From NCBI RefSeq assembly GCF_018991925.1, contig NW_024735503.1, forward strand, positions 4,559,384-4,623,383: a stretch of DNA of 64,000 nucleotides. Reading direction: 5' to 3'. This document shows, one piece after another, positions 29,658-41,869 of this stretch. The first letter of the stretch is position 1; the number at the start of each line of letters is the position of its first letter. The notes beneath the pieces are model-generated. The model ran no database searches and was not told the origin of the DNA. It saw only the letters and a program-made list of their open reading frames with translations. This DNA is from Homarus americanus (lineage: Eukaryota > Arthropoda > Malacostraca > Decapoda > Nephropidae). The position numbers and the translations under genes are program-made.

Positions 29658-31292
29658 TTACACGACCGTCAGCAGAGGCAGGTGCATCCTCTTACACTTC
29701 GTGACATTGAATCTCAGCAGCCATTTCTTCGACCATTCTTGGAGCTCACAGAGATCCTTCTGCAGCTCTTCACAGTCCACTTGGTTTTTGATTTCCCGAA
29801 ATAACTTGGCGTCATCGGCGAACATTTGTATGGAGGTGTACAACGTCAGGCATGTCATTTATGAAACAAACAAACAACAGCTGGTCCAATACGCTGCCCC
29901 GTGGTACCCCACTTGTGACAGGTACGGATGATGATTTCGTGCCATTAATCACCACACACTGCTTGCGGTCATGTAGAAAGTCTTCTATCCACGCTAGGAC
30001 ATTTCCCCGAATTCCGTACCTTTCCAATTTGATTTTCTGCCTTTCGTAGGGTACACTGTCGAAAGCCTTGGCAAAATCTAGGTAAATGTTGTTGATATTA
30101 CCACCCCGTTCCAGAATATGGGTCCAAATATCCAATACCTTGAGCAATTGTGTTAAGCAGAAGCCCCCCAGCATAAAACCGTGTTGGCAATCCTTTACAA
30201 GGTTGTTCAATAGTAGATGTTCCATTGCGGCATCTCTGATAATACTCTCAAGTACTTTACATATTATGCTGGTCAGGCTCACTGGTCTATAGTTGTTCGT
30301 GGAGTGACGGTCGCCCTTCTTGAAGATAGGACTCACATAAGCCACTTTCCATTCACTGGGGACCTTTTGTTTATCCAGACATTTACAAAACAGGATCTTC
30401 AGGGGCTCGGCAAGCTCGTTGCACAATTCTCTTAGCACTCTAGGATGCACCATATCAGGGCCGGAACTCTTATGGACCTTTCGCGTGGACAGTTTATTTC
30501 AAATACCTTCATTTGTGAACACAATGTGGGTCACTGCTGTGTCGAACCGTCTGTCCTCAAACGCAGGGAGGTTAATTGCATCCTCTCTTGTGAACACCGA
30601 GGAAAAGAAGCTGTTCAATGCTTCAGCTTTATCCTGGTCAGAATCTATGTAACTACCATCTTCAAGCCTCAGGTCTGATACTCCTACTCACGTTTTTAAT
30701 TTCGACTTTGCATAGCGGTACAACGCTTTGGGTTTGACTTGACCTAGCTTGCAACCAGCCTCTGGAACTCCTTTTCAACCCTTCTACAACTCTTATCTTT
30801 GCTTGGTTTCTGGCTCTTGCATACATCCTCCTGTCCTGCTCATCGTTTGACCCAACCCACATCTTCAATTTCTGGGTTTCTTCTTAACTCTGTCGACTGC
30901 CGCGTGGTTCATGTGTAGGGATCCCCTCGTACTCCTAGAGGCACTGGGTTTGGTCTTGGATATATATTTATCGATCAAATGGGTCACTTTACTAGTTATG
31001 ATATTCAGCGTAGTGTCTGCGTTCTTGTGCCTTAATGAGTCAGGCCAGTTGATACCTCTCATCTCTTCCCTCATCCCATTGCAATTTCCCTTGTAATATT
31101 TGCACCTTGGCCTGGCCTTATCCTGAACTAGGTAACAGTTAAATCTGAATGACAACACTATATGGTGACTGGTGCCAAATGGGGCAAGGTGTTCCAGTTT
31201 GGCCACCATACCCTCCTCGTTTGTTATGATGAGGTCAAGTGGCTTGGGTGTTTGCTCCCCTCTGTAATGTGTCGGGTCTCTTAACATGTTGG
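29658..31292 (-). pseudogene. CR1-like LINE-1 ORF2: endonuclease end and reverse transcriptase
   Basis: Minus strand, several frames. 30865-31287 begins LRDPTHYRGEQTPKPLDLI and covers the end of the apurinic-type endonuclease (TSHHIVLSF). 29812-30453 carries reverse transcriptase motifs NNYRPVSLTSIICKVLE, YLDFAKAFDSVPYER and SGVPRGSVL. After a frameshift near 29840, FADDAKLF supplies the catalytic pair (29658-29858). The thumb and 3' tail are missing at the left. The element is cut by the family-B LTR at 31293, and its 5' part resumes at 33981. Style matches CR1/L2-type LINEs. Dead: frameshifts, truncation and insertion. Confidence 0.85.
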
Positions 31293-33980
31293 TGTAAGAG
31301 GGGGGTGTAGTGATGGGTTGTCAGACCACAGCTTACATCTCAGAGACAGTCCAGACTTGACCCGACATTAGGGAGGTCAAGTGTAGGGTAACTCACGGCT
31401 GACCAAGGGTTATAAATCAGCCAGGCTCCCCTCGCATGTCACACATGTAAGAGGGCACCGGCCGACTCTCTCCCAATATACACAATGGCCTACACCGCAG
31501 AAGAAGTCCAGACCTGACCCTACATTAGCGGGGGCAAATGTAAGGAGACCCTTCGCCGCCGCCGCCCCCCCGATCAGCTCAACCTGACGGCTCGCCTCCC
31601 AATATATAGGACGTCCTAGTCCTCCCTCTGCCCAGAGAGAGACAGAGAGAGAGTGTGTCTTGTAACCAAGAAGGGCCAGCTACCACGTCCCCAGTCCTGC
31701 TCGAGAGAAGTCAGGGGCCGGAGGCAAGCCGCCTCCGGTCGCCTCCGGTCGGGAGCGAGTTGCCCTCGACACACCGGTGCCCAGCTAAGCAGTCTCCCAT
31801 AGAGACAACCCAGGACCACCTGCTAGGCCTCCCCTAGGTCACGTGAGTTTTTGTCAGAGCTTTCCATGGGATGAGTTACTTACGTGGGAAGTGTATTCAT
31901 TTCATGTTCGTGTCCGAGAATCAGTGTCTAGTAACGTAATATGATGTCCTAGTAACGTAAATATAATGTCCTAGTAACTTCAATAGAAGGTGTTATTAAT
32001 GTGTCCATGTCATGTTCGTAATTAATAAAGAGTTGTAACGAAGCGGTGTTTGAGAAGTCGCCCTTAAGACATAATAGATGTGTATTGACGTATAAGATAC
32101 GATAAGTGTAAGTCCAGTGAGTTCAAATAACTATCACGGCCACGCTACCAAAGGCTTCCTCTCTTTTATACTCTTATACTATCAATATTCTACCTATATG
32201 TAATCTTCTTCATGTGAATATTTTGTAACATTACAGGGGTACCTCTCAAGCTGCCCCCCTTGTCTTACTCCTACTTCTCTGGTCTTAGTTCCTTCAATTG
32301 GTTTGTCTACATATTTCAGTTCATGGTTACTACATAACCTCAGTTCTTTTTGGTAGCATGGCGAGGGTCTAGGGCACATGGGTATTGTAATTCTGGTATC
32401 AAGTCACTTGGACGGAAATAAAGGTGAACTACGGCGGGAAAATGAATACCCCTAAAGTACTCTAAGAAAAGGTTTATTAATATGAAATCAAAGTAGGGAA
32501 AAAGATATCATTAACATACAACTCCAAGGTGCAACTCCTCAGCTTTACTCAACTGCAATTTACTCAGATACTGTACTCTTATTACTCACAACCTTGCTGG
32601 TGTTCCATTACAGTTACAAGGATCCATTCCTTGGCTTCTCTCACATGCCATTCCAAGTGGGTACTCTGGCTTCTCCCACATTACTGGTGATACATTTCAT
32701 TACCGTTACAGGATCAACTCCGTGGCTTTACTCATATTACAACTCCAATCAGATACTTTACTTCTCACACCTTCTGGTGGTACATGGCATTACATCCAGT
32801 TATACGACAAACTTACATATGATACCTTCACAGACTGTTGGTAGTACATACGAGATGCACTCACAACACACAACACGTTATTACTGAAACCAACAACTTC
32901 ACAGGGACTCGACTGCAATCCCACGTGGATACTTTTACTTCATACTACATCACTGGCGGCACATAACATTACCTACAGTTACAAGACAACTTACATGGGG
33001 TATTTCACTATAACTGTTGGTAGTACATATGAGATGCACCCACAACACACAACACGTTATTACTGAAACCAACAACTTATACATGGGTTCACTACCCAAC
33101 ATGGGATAATTATATTCCAGAATTATCCCCAATCAAATTCAACACACTGTGGACCAGGGTAGGACACTGGTGGCTCACAACTGACGACCGTTGTTGTGGT
33201 CGGTTGTACTCCGACACATGGCGGGTCTGGGGCCCAGCCCCACGATGTTGATTTGCAGTTTATCAGGCCGAATCAACGACATCGTCCCTATATCGCTCAC
33301 TGTTAGGTAGCCACCTACTCCGGGCAGCCGGTGGGTGTTCAAGATAATCCACAAGGAACAAGGTGGAGAGGGCGTCATGGGAAAAGCATGGACTCAAACA
33401 CAACAAAACTTTCGTCTCGCAACTTCAGACGACATTTACTTTATATTACTTCTCACACTGGGTGAATGGCAATTCCACTGTTAAACAAGAACACTGATAT
33501 TCACACAATTGACTAAATCAAACTGAAAGACTATATCGGCAGGAACACTGTCTTACATACCTGTGAACAATTTTGTAGACGTCAGGAGGGAGGCTTGATC
33601 CTCCATCCCGCCCTGTGTTTATATACCCCTGAGTTGTCAGACGTGGCTATCTCATGCAATGACAGAAATCACAAACAAATCAACTGTTACACATTCAAAG
33701 ATGACCCTCAGTTGGCAAAGGTCTGGCGAATTACTAAAGTCGATTTACATACACTAATTCAAGATTGAGCTTGCCAGTAGAAAGTGGAATAAAAATGTAT
33801 TGACAACTGTCTTCACATGGGAGGGACTTAGCCAGGGAGCATTGGTGTAAAACATTGAGAGGGAAAAGCACGTTTCTTCTTAGGGGTAGCTAACCAGTTA
33901 CCCATTCATGTTTTGCGGTCGTGGAGTATAATAAGAATCAACAGAGTTAAAACAGACTAGCAGTTCATGTGACCATGACA
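31293..33980 (-). mobile_element. Solo LTR family B, left-arm copy (carrying a nested LTR)
   Basis: Target duplication TTGG at 31289-31292 and 33981-33984 (CCAA in the LINE's sense). On the minus strand it starts TGTCATGGTCACATG and ends CCCTCTTACA. Net length about 1.75 kb without the insert at 31306-32235. It interrupts CR1-1 ORF2 after the codons for RDNFLFQ. No protein domains inside; the ORFs over it are short and unrecognised. Internal direct repeats around the phrase CGTGTTGTGTGTTG occur twice. Confidence 0.88.
31306..32235 (+). mobile_element. Solo LTR family C (930 bp), left arm only
   Basis: Begins TGTAGTGATGGGTTG and ends TTTTGTAACATTACA. It is inserted in a G run, with GGGG on both sides (31302-31305, 32236-32239). 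The uninterrupted site survives in the right arm at about 46110-46118 (seven C on that strand). AATAAAGAG at about 32024 fits a polyadenylation signal. No open frame of interest. Its presence in one arm dates it after the inverted duplication. Confidence 0.85.
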
Positions 33981-34590
33981 TTGGAACAGAAAATTATCTC
34001 TCAGAGTTTCTACAAAAAGAGTAGCAGGGTTATTCAAGTCATTTGGGGTGAACTCGTTTGTCCAGTCGATGTCGCCATAGTTAAAGTCCCCCATGATGGG
34101 GTTGAGCATCGCCGTATTGTCTATTAAGGCTCTTAAGTTCCTTTGATTTATTGGGCCACAGTTTGGGGATCTGTAGATACACCAGACGATAAGTAAGTTC
34201 CCTTCCTTTAATTTAATTTTACACCACTTGGACTCTTCAAAAACACCCTCTCCCTGTACCCTCGCCTGGCTGGCTGTAAGGTCTTGCCTAGCATAGATAA
34301 CCACACCCCTCTTGTAAGTTTCTTGAGAAAAGTTCGTAAATGAGTCATATCCAGCAATACTGAACTCACATTCCTTTGGGCCGATTCTCCTGTTCTTGTA
34401 CAACAGTTCTACAACTCCTACAATATCTGGTTGGTGTACTTTTAGTAGTGTTTCAAACTCCCCTCTCTTACCTGGAAACGTGTCAGTATTAGTGGACATG
34501 ACATTCAAGCCAGAATTTGTTCTCGGTAACGTCTCTGCTCTTAGTAGTAACCCCACCCCCCCCCATTCTCAGAAGCTGCAGCATTTGCTA
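33981..34590 (-). pseudogene. CR1-like LINE-1 ORF2, endonuclease domain (left arm)
   Basis: Exonuclease-endonuclease-phosphatase domain that nicks target DNA: N in MSTNTDTFPGKRG, E in VGVVELLYKNR, then YDSFTNFS, WCIYRSP and the catalytic GDFNYGDIDW. The frame is open until the LTR at 33980, which adds a chance HGHMNC tail. Mirror copy at 43765-44367. Confidence 0.85.
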
Positions 34591-34746
34591 AGTACACTGT
34601 ATTTTGCAGGGTGTGGTTATAAATGTCATTGTTTACACGGCGCTCGCCTCCTCCCGGGTGGGGTGTAGAGCGGGTGGAGGGTGCGCCGTTGCCCCCTGGC
34701 CCTGTGTCGGCACACTTGCTTCCACTACCCTCCCCCTGAATATAAC

Positions 34747-35340
34747 CTATCTACACCCGTCTCCGTTCCTCCTCGACTCCTCCCTCTTCTGCTTCAAGTC
34801 CTGCAGGAGCTTCTTGTGCTGTTCCCTCTGCATTACCATGCGATCTGGATGAATGAATACACACCGAGATGCCTCGCTCCTTGATAAGTTTTTTGCCTGC
34901 CGAATAACCCGCCATTTTTCCTCCTCGCTCACTAGTGTGATCCTGAGGGGGCGAGGCTTATCCCCCTGCTTTTGTCCCAGTCTCCTCACATCCTGAGGGG
35001 TTGATGGCATCTTCAGAACCTCTGTACAAATATTCTGAAACTGCATCTTATCGTGTGTTACCTTACTGTCAGTTCCCTCCGCCTGGCTCTCAAGGCCTCC
35101 AAAAACTATTACATTGTTCCTGTGCTGGAAACGTTCCCGTTGTTCCTCCTCTCCCCTAGCAGTAGGTCCGTTAATTTTAATTTCTTCGACACACTTCTTC
35201 AGAGTCCCTGGCTGCTGTATGACCTGTTCTGATCCTGCATTAATCTCCGCCACCTCCCGTGGCCCTGCTAATGCCTCAGCATAACTCCTCTTAGCAACCA
35301 CTTCCATTCTATCGGCTACTTCCTCAGTCTTAGAGCAAGG
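34747..35340 (-). pseudogene. CR1-like LINE-1 ORF1, C-terminal part (left arm)
   Basis: The ORF of 186 codons (34747-35307) contains MEVVAKRSYAEALAG, a Glu/Gln-rich stretch (EEEQRERFQHRNNVIVFG) and RRLGQKQGDKPRPLRITL followed by WRVIRQAKNLS. The last part resembles the RNA-binding fold and C-terminal domain of LINE ORF1 proteins. A frame change just upstream leads to LSKLGKEILA, matching ORF1 of CR1-2 (QVGKEILAKTKELADRM at about 50970). ORF1 proteins package LINE RNA. Broken upstream by the SINE. Confidence 0.7.
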
Positions 35341-35508
35341 ATCTCTTTCCCAACTTGCTCAGTTTGGCAACCAGCAGCTTCATTGTTTCACTGACCATAG
35401 ACACTCAATCACCTTGTCAAGCTTGAACGCAAGTGTGTAAAATATTATTGTGATTACGTATATTGCCACTGTCTTAATACATGTCAGTGTTACATCACTC
35501 TTTTATAG

Positions 35509-35918
35509 GGGGATCGGTGGTAGATGCAGTACCGTTCTTGCCTCGCAAGCGAGATGTCACGGGTTCGATTCCCGGGCCGGTGGAAGTTGTTTGGACTTAC
35601 TTCCTAGCCCCCATTAGTCCCTGTTCACCTAGCAGTAAAGTAGGTACCTGTTGTAAATCGAAAGTTGCAAATTCGTATTCAGGGAAAGTTGTTGGAGCTT
35701 CCAATAACTTCATGACATAAACCACTGACTCTTCAGGCTTTTACGCCCTTAACTCGTGAGACATAAAGGCAAGCATGAACTTAGCATGCTTCCCTGTTGG
35801 GCGCTGTAAACGCTTCTGCGCTTCACCTTACACAAGGATGTAGGGGGGTGCCCAATAAAAAAAAAATAAAAAAAAATAAAAAAAAAATAAAAAATAAAAA
35901 AAAAATAAAAAAATAAAT
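35509..35918 (+). mobile_element. tRNA(Ala)-like SINE with full target duplication (left arm)
   Basis: Head with GTGGTAGATGCAGTACC (A-box region), CTTGCCTCGCAAGCGAG (anticodon arm; loop CTCGCAA would carry anticodon CGC, Ala) and GGGTTCGATTCCCGGG (B-box). A 250-bp body follows, then an A-rich tail of AAAAATAAAA. Exact 11-bp duplication CTCTTTTATAG at 35498-35508 and 35919-35929. Pol III-transcribed and mobilised by a LINE. Other copies: 27160-27362, 42431-42840 and 60376-60680. Confidence 0.92.
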
Positions 35919-36030
35919 CTCTTTTATAGGCGTGTACTTCCTTGTTGTTAAGTCAAAATCTTGTCGATTGCATGTTCCTTCTTCATGAATATTATATGTG
36001 ATTAATTCTATCTCTGCTTGGCCATGCCTG

Positions 36031-36490
36031 TTATTTCCCTATCCATAACAAATAGTGTGGACATATTTGGGGACTTTTTGTGTACAGGGTACATAACTTG
36101 TCACAGGTGTATATGTCATTACCACGAAAATAAAGTTGGTTGTTGTACATCTGAATTTCTGCCGCCCAATGGGAGAGATCCGCTGTTAGGGCCACAATGC
36201 CCTCCTTTGGCTTCAGTATGAGTACCTGCAGGGTGTGTACTATCCTATTCCTGTCCAAATCATTGATTTTGACATTCACTCCTTTAGTACTACCCTGATC
36301 TTTTTCCAACTTCTTCTGTTCCTCTTTAACAATACAGTATACACAATGATTGAGATTTGTGAGAGGCCACTCCCAGAGCATCAATCCTGTTCTCCAGTGC
36401 TTTCAACCTCCTAACCACACCCTGCTCAAAATTTTCCATGAGTGACACTATCTTATTAGCTAATTTAGATTCCAAATTTGATACAATATT
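36031..36490 (-). pseudogene. Unrecognised ORF with coiled-coil-like N-terminus (left arm)
   Basis: Minus strand: a first frame (about 36490-36350) gives KIVSLMENFEQGVVRRLKAL and ENRIDALGV, a heptad-like coiled coil; a second frame (36031-36384, 117 codons) continues with KEEQKKLEKDQGS and TLQVLILKPKEG. It lies just upstream of the LINE ORF1, in the LINE's sense, so it may be the N-terminal coiled coil of ORF1. No firm family. Mirror copy at 41870-42318. Confidence 0.35.
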
Positions 36491-37058
36491 ACCTGTTACA
36501 ACTATGAATAGTCAATGGGAAATTCTGTACTAAGATTTATGTATGAATGATATTAATTATACAAGCTATACAAACATGACATTATTTTTAATTATTACAA
36601 ATCAATTGGCATTACACAAATTGTTTTCATTATGCTAATACTGTAGCAGCAATGCCAATATTGTGTGTGTGGCTGCAACTCCCTGAATAACATTACTGCA
36701 GTATACATGTACAGGTACTCTATCTTCTTGTCTCACCACAGATATACTGTACGTACCTTGTTTTTGTAGGTCTTCTCGCCAATAGGCAACAAATGCTTCT
36801 TAGTGAGCATTACCACCCCGGCATGTGAAAAACAGCTGAAATGGTAGCATGGATGATTTTTATGTGGAGGAGGGTGGGCTGCATTGTGGTGGTGCAGGTC
36901 GACCAACTGATGCATCAATTTACTAAAAATTCCATAATGTTAAATTGCCTGTAACATTTGCAACAATATATGTATCAATAAAATGAGACAGAAAACTCAC
37001 TCAACACTCATTTATCCTTCTGTTGCAAAGATGTATTGCAAGTTTTGAAGGAATAATG
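36491..37058. other. Unassigned sequence (left arm)
   Basis: A+T-rich. A minus-strand ORF of 61 codons (36733-36918), H-rich, has no recognisable relative. Mirror at 41300-41868. Confidence 0.4.
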
Positions 37059-37614
37059 CAGTGATTCTTAACCTTTTTCCCCTGTTCGCACCCCTTCCAA
37101 ACCGCCAAGCCGTTCTTGCACCCCTCCCCTCGAATTGATGAAAGAACATATTGTCGTGGGGATTAATAACAGATCCATCGTGGTTCATTATCTATATTGA
37201 CACCTCAAAAATAAATAGTGAAAATGCAATGAATTACCAAAGTGCAAAAACTACACAGTTGACAACTAAATAATAACATTGTAAAAATTCAGATAAATAC
37301 AAATGTGCAAAAATTACTTTACAATTGCTCGTACTTTGCATGGTATGTTGCGGATGAAGCCGACTCATTATTCTTGCGCACCAAACTCAATGACTTCATT
37401 GCTGTTGTTTGTCCTCCATGATGGCATCGAACCTTGGCGTCTTGGTGCTAAGCGCTACCCGCATGTAGTGTTGAGGGTCCAACCGAATCCTGCAAAAATC
37501 TGTCATCATCCTGCGACAACACCACCGCAGTAACTCCACCCCCAGCGGTGATAGGCACATACTTGTACTTGCCTGCTGGCTCTCGCTCGCCTCTGCATGC
37601 CACAAAACGCAATA
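37059..37614. mobile_element. hAT-type MITE terminus (left arm)
   Basis: Starts CAGTGATTCTTAACCTTTTT, a very common hAT terminal motif (compare CAG-x-GGTTCTCAACC types). I could not pair an opposite end, which may have been lost where the next MITE begins. ORFs within are unrecognised. Confidence 0.45.
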
Positions 37615-37835
37615 CAGCTCCTCCCCGACTTACGACGGGGTTAGGGACCCAAATCCAGGTCGTAAGTCAAAATGGTAGCAAGTCGAAAATGCTTAAATAA
37701 TACATAGAAACTCTAGAATGGGTGACTCTTTTTCTTCTCAGCACCACAAAACTCTCACTTTTAAGCTTGCCAGCCATTTTAAAGTGAATTATAAACGAAA
37801 ATTTTGTCTGTGTACTAACGTTGGGACTCTAAATA
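37615..37835. mobile_element. Pogo-like MITE fragment (left arm)
   Basis: Starts TACAGCTCCTCCCCGACTTA at a TA, with the inverted phrase CGTAAGTC within 50 bp. It is interrupted or abutted by the next MITE at TA 37834-37835. Confidence 0.45.
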
Positions 37836-38592
37836 CAGTGGTCCCTCGGTTAACGAGCACAATTTGTTCCAGAAGGTTGCTCGTTAACCGAAACCATTGT
37901 TTCAATGGGTTTTGGGGTAATTGGTTCCAGCTCACCGAAAATTGCCTAAAATCAACAAAAAAGGTAGTAAAGTACACTTACTTTGAGGTGTGTATGTAGA
38001 AGACTCCTGGATGATGATGATGATGGGAATTAGAATGGGGGTGGAGGAGAAGGGAGAAGAGAATGGGGGTGGAAGAGAAGTCACTCCATGGCTCCATTTC
38101 ACCCAAAAAATTTTAGTTCTCTTGGCGTAATTCAAGATTATTTTCTTTAAATCAACACTGCACTGCATTATATATTGTCACTATGTAAAATAAATTTCAA
38201 ATTGACCAATAATTTGCTTGGAAACAGAAAAAAAGAGTTTAGTTGAAGAGTCTCAAGCAAGATGTTACCTCCACTGAAAAGACACAGAGACTGACGTCTG
38301 TTTGGTGTGTTGACAGGCTGTTTGGCATGCATAAAACTAGTTTCCTGTACTTCAATTATGTTCAATAATTGTTAAAATGACTAAAAAATTTAATAATAAA
38401 CTTTTAAAATTATTGAATAGTATAAACTTCTTGATATTTACTAAAATAGTAAGGAATTTAAGCCCTAGAACCGATTACTGTATTGGCGAACTAATACTAC
38501 AGCTGGTGGACCGCCAAATGCAAGCGAAAACATGTGGAGGGTCGCTCGTAAAAAACTTGTTAATCGAGGGATTGCTTGTTAACCGAAGTTAA
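37836..38592. mobile_element. Tigger/pogo-like MITE at the inner edge of the left arm
   Basis: Starts CAGTGGTCCCTCGGTTAACG after TA and ends near 38592 with the degraded inverse CGAGGGATTGCTTGTTAACC. The palindrome's inner breakpoint (38554/38555) lies inside this element, about 40 bp from its end. Its right-arm counterpart is therefore truncated. Confidence 0.65.
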
Positions 38593-38682
38593 GAATCTTA
38601 TGGAAGGCCAAAGTATATGAGAAATTGCAGCAGAACTTGGCATTTCTAAAACACCAGTGGGTTTATAAATGAGAAGATAATA

Positions 38683-38757
38683 CAGGTTGACAACCTTTTA
38701 TCCGAAATTCCGAAAACCGAAAAGCTCTGAAAACCGAATATTTTTTTGTGGAGCATT
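38683..38757. mobile_element. Pogo-like terminus
   Basis: CAGGTTGACAACCTTTTATC followed by repeated CCGAAA motifs is the style of a Tigger-type terminal repeat. The other end is not found, probably displaced by the fold-back element. Confidence 0.4.
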
Positions 38758-38765
38758 TTTTTTTT

Positions 38766-39319
<554 letters not shown>

Positions 39320-39391
39320 AGTAAATCACTGTAGGTGCGCGTGACCTAGGTATATGCTGATAACCACAAGGAAAGAAGAAAACACGAAGTT

Positions 39392-39426
39392 CCCAAGCGC
39401 TTTCGTGTAATTCACATCTTCAGGGG
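39392..39426 (-). ncRNA. Hammerhead-ribozyme-like motif in Penelope-2
   Basis: Minus strand: stem I CCC/GGG, core CUGAAGA, stem II GUG/CAC with loop AAUUA, GAAA, palindromic AGCGCU for a dimeric stem III, predicted cleavage after GCGCUU. Stem sequences differ from those of Penelope-1, but pairing is kept in all three stems. Confidence 0.6.
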
Positions 39427-39564
39427 TGAGTACAGACTAAAGAGAAATACAAACCAAGGTGTATATATACAGAGGAGGGTGAGACCAGGTCCACAATGGT
39501 CAGGTATTAGGTAATGACCCTACTAATCATTAAATAGCACATAACGGTTGGTGGTCAGGTCAGG

Positions 39565-39803
39565 TCAGATGGTCAGGTGACCCGACCTTCTCACCTGGTT
39601 ACAAATCTTCTTAATTACAAAATTGTCCAGCTTGTACATGCCATTACTCAAATTCATGTTGAATGCTTCGGTATGTTTAATAAGACTAGATTCTATGATG
39701 TTCCTACTATCAATTGAATTACATGGTAATATTGAGGAGGCATTATCCCAGTCAATGCAATGCTTGTTATCCCTCAAATGAACAAACAGAGCATTGGATT
39801 CCT
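39565..39803 (-). pseudogene. Penelope-2 GIY-YIG domain, C-terminal part
   Basis: Encodes ESNALFVHLRDNKHCIDW and later SRNIIESSLIKHTEAFNMN, matching the C-terminal half of the GIY-YIG domain in Penelope-1 (SSALFVHVRNNNHPIAW, LLVEASLIKELKSINL). The catalytic Y-V-G segment is missing beyond the breakpoint at 39804. Confidence 0.82.
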
Positions 39804-40514
39804 GGCGACCCTCCACATGTTTTCGCTTGCATTTGGCGGTCCACCAGCTGTAGTATTAGTTCGCCAATACAGTAATCGGTTCTAGGGCTTAAATTCCTTA
39901 CTATTTTAGTAAATATCAAGAAGTTTATACTATTCAATAATTTTAAAAGTTTATTATTAAATTTTTTAGTCATTTTAACAATTATTGAACATAATTGAAG
40001 TACAGGAAACTAGTTTTATGCATGCCAAACAGCCTGTCAACACACCAAACAGACGTCAGTCTCTGTGTCTTTTCAGTGGAGGTAACATCTTGCTTGAGAC
40101 TCTTCAACTAAACTCTTTTTTTCTGTTTCCAAGCAAATTATTGGTCAATTTGAAATTTATTTTACATAGTGACAATATATAATGCAGTGCAGTGTTGATT
40201 TAAAGAAAATAATCTTGAATTACGCCAAGAGAACTAAAATTTTTTGGGTGAAATGGAGCCATGGAGTGACTTCTCTTCCACCCCCATTCTCTTCTCCCTT
40301 CTCCTCCACCCCCATTCTAATTCCCATCATCATCATCATCCAGGAGTCTTCTACATACACACCTCAAAGTAAGTGTACTTTACTACCTTTTTTGTTGATT
40401 TTAGGCAATTTTCGGTGAGCTGGAACCAATTACCCCAAAACCCATTGAAACAATGGTTTCGGTTAACGAGCAACCTTCTGGAACAAATTGTGCTCGTTAA
40501 CCGAGGGACCACTG
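39804..40514. mobile_element. Tigger/pogo-like MITE (right arm, truncated)
   Basis: Mirror of 37836-38554. Ends CGAGGGACCACTG at 40514, then TA. Confidence 0.65.
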
Positions 40515-41291
40515 TATTTAGAGTCCCAACGTTAGTACACAGACAAAATTTTCGTTTATAATTCACTTTAAAATGGCTGGCAAGCTTAAAAGTGAGAGTT
40601 TTGTGGTGCTGAGAAGAAAAAGAGTCACCCATTCTAGATTTTCTATGTATTATTTAAGCATTTTCGACTTGCTACCATTTTGACTTACGACCTGGATTTG
40701 GGTCCCTAACCCCGTCGTAAGTCGGGGAGGAGCTGTATTGCGTTTTGTGGCATGCAGAGGCGAGCGAGAGCCAGCAGGCAAGTACAAGTATGTGCCTATC
40801 ACCGCTGGGGGTGGAGTTACTGCGGTGGTGTTGTCGCAGGATGATGACAGATTTTTGCAGGATTCGGTTGGATCCTCAACACTACATGCGGGTAGCGCTT
40901 AGCACCAAGACGCCAAGGTTCGATGCCATCATGGAGGACAAACAACAGCAATGAAGTCATTGAGTTTGGTGCGCAAGAATAATGAGTCGGCTTCATCCGC
41001 AACATACCATGCAAAGTACGAGCAATTGTAAAGTAATTTTTGCACATTTGTATTTATCTGAATTTTTACAATGTAATTATTTAGTTGTCAACTGTGTAGT
41101 TTTTGCACTTTGGTAATTCACTGCATTTTCACTATTTATTTTTGAGGTGTCAATATAGATAATGAACCACGATGGATCTGTTATTAATCCCCACGACAAT
41201 ATGTTCTTTCATCAATTCGAGGGGAGGGGTGCAAGAACGGCTTGGCGGTTTGGAAGGGGTGCGAACAGGGGAAAAAGGTTAAGAATCACTG
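40515..41291. mobile_element. Pogo-like and hAT-type MITE fragments (right arm)
   Basis: Mirror of 37059-37835. The hAT-type end GGTTAAGAATCACTG is at about 41277-41291. Confidence 0.45.
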
Positions 41292-41869
41292 CATTATTCC
41301 TTCAAAACTTGCAATACATCTTTGCAACAGAAGGATAAATGAGTGTTGAGTGAGTTTTCTGTCTCATTTATTGATACATATATTGTTGCAAATGTTACAG
41401 GCAATTTAACATTATGGAATTTTTAGTAAATTGATGCATCAGTTGGTCGACCTGCACCACCACAATGCAGCCCACCCTCCTCCACATAAAAATCATCCAT
41501 GCTACCATTTCAGCTGTTTTTCACATGCCGGGGTGGTAATGCTCACTAAGAAGCATTTGTTGCCTATTGGCGAGAAGACCTACAAAAACAAGGTACGTAC
41601 AGTATATCTGTGGTGAGACAAAAAGATAGAGTACCTGTACATGTATACTGCAGTAATGTTATTCAGGGAGTTGCAGCCACACACACAATATTGGCATTGC
41701 TGCTACAGTATTAGCATAATAAAAACAATTTGTGTAATGCCAATTGATGTGTAATAATTAAAAATAATGTCATGTTTGTATAGCTTGTATAATTAATATC
41801 ATTCATACATAAATCTTAGTACAGAATTTCCCATTGACTATTCATAGTTGTAACAGGTAATATTGTATC
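41292..41869. other. Unassigned sequence (right arm)
   Basis: Mirror of 36491-37058. No gene recognised. Confidence 0.4.

Larger units (their letters stand above)
31071..38554. repeat. Left arm of a giant inverted duplication
   Basis: The reverse complement of this segment matches 39804-46346 almost base for base. Lengths agree once the 930-bp LTR present only here (31306-32235) is removed. Every feature recurs in mirror image: Tigger MITEs, SINE with the same target duplication, CR1 ORF1 and endonuclease, and the family-B LTR. Sporadic substitutions occur (for example one codon in ORF1, Q versus H). The inner boundary is at GGGTCGC (38548-38554). Confidence 0.95.

Noticed and set aside
35520..35590. 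tRNA-Ala gene
   Set aside because: A- and B-boxes and the anticodon arm are present but the acceptor stem does not close; the sequence is the head of a SINE with A-rich tail and target duplication.
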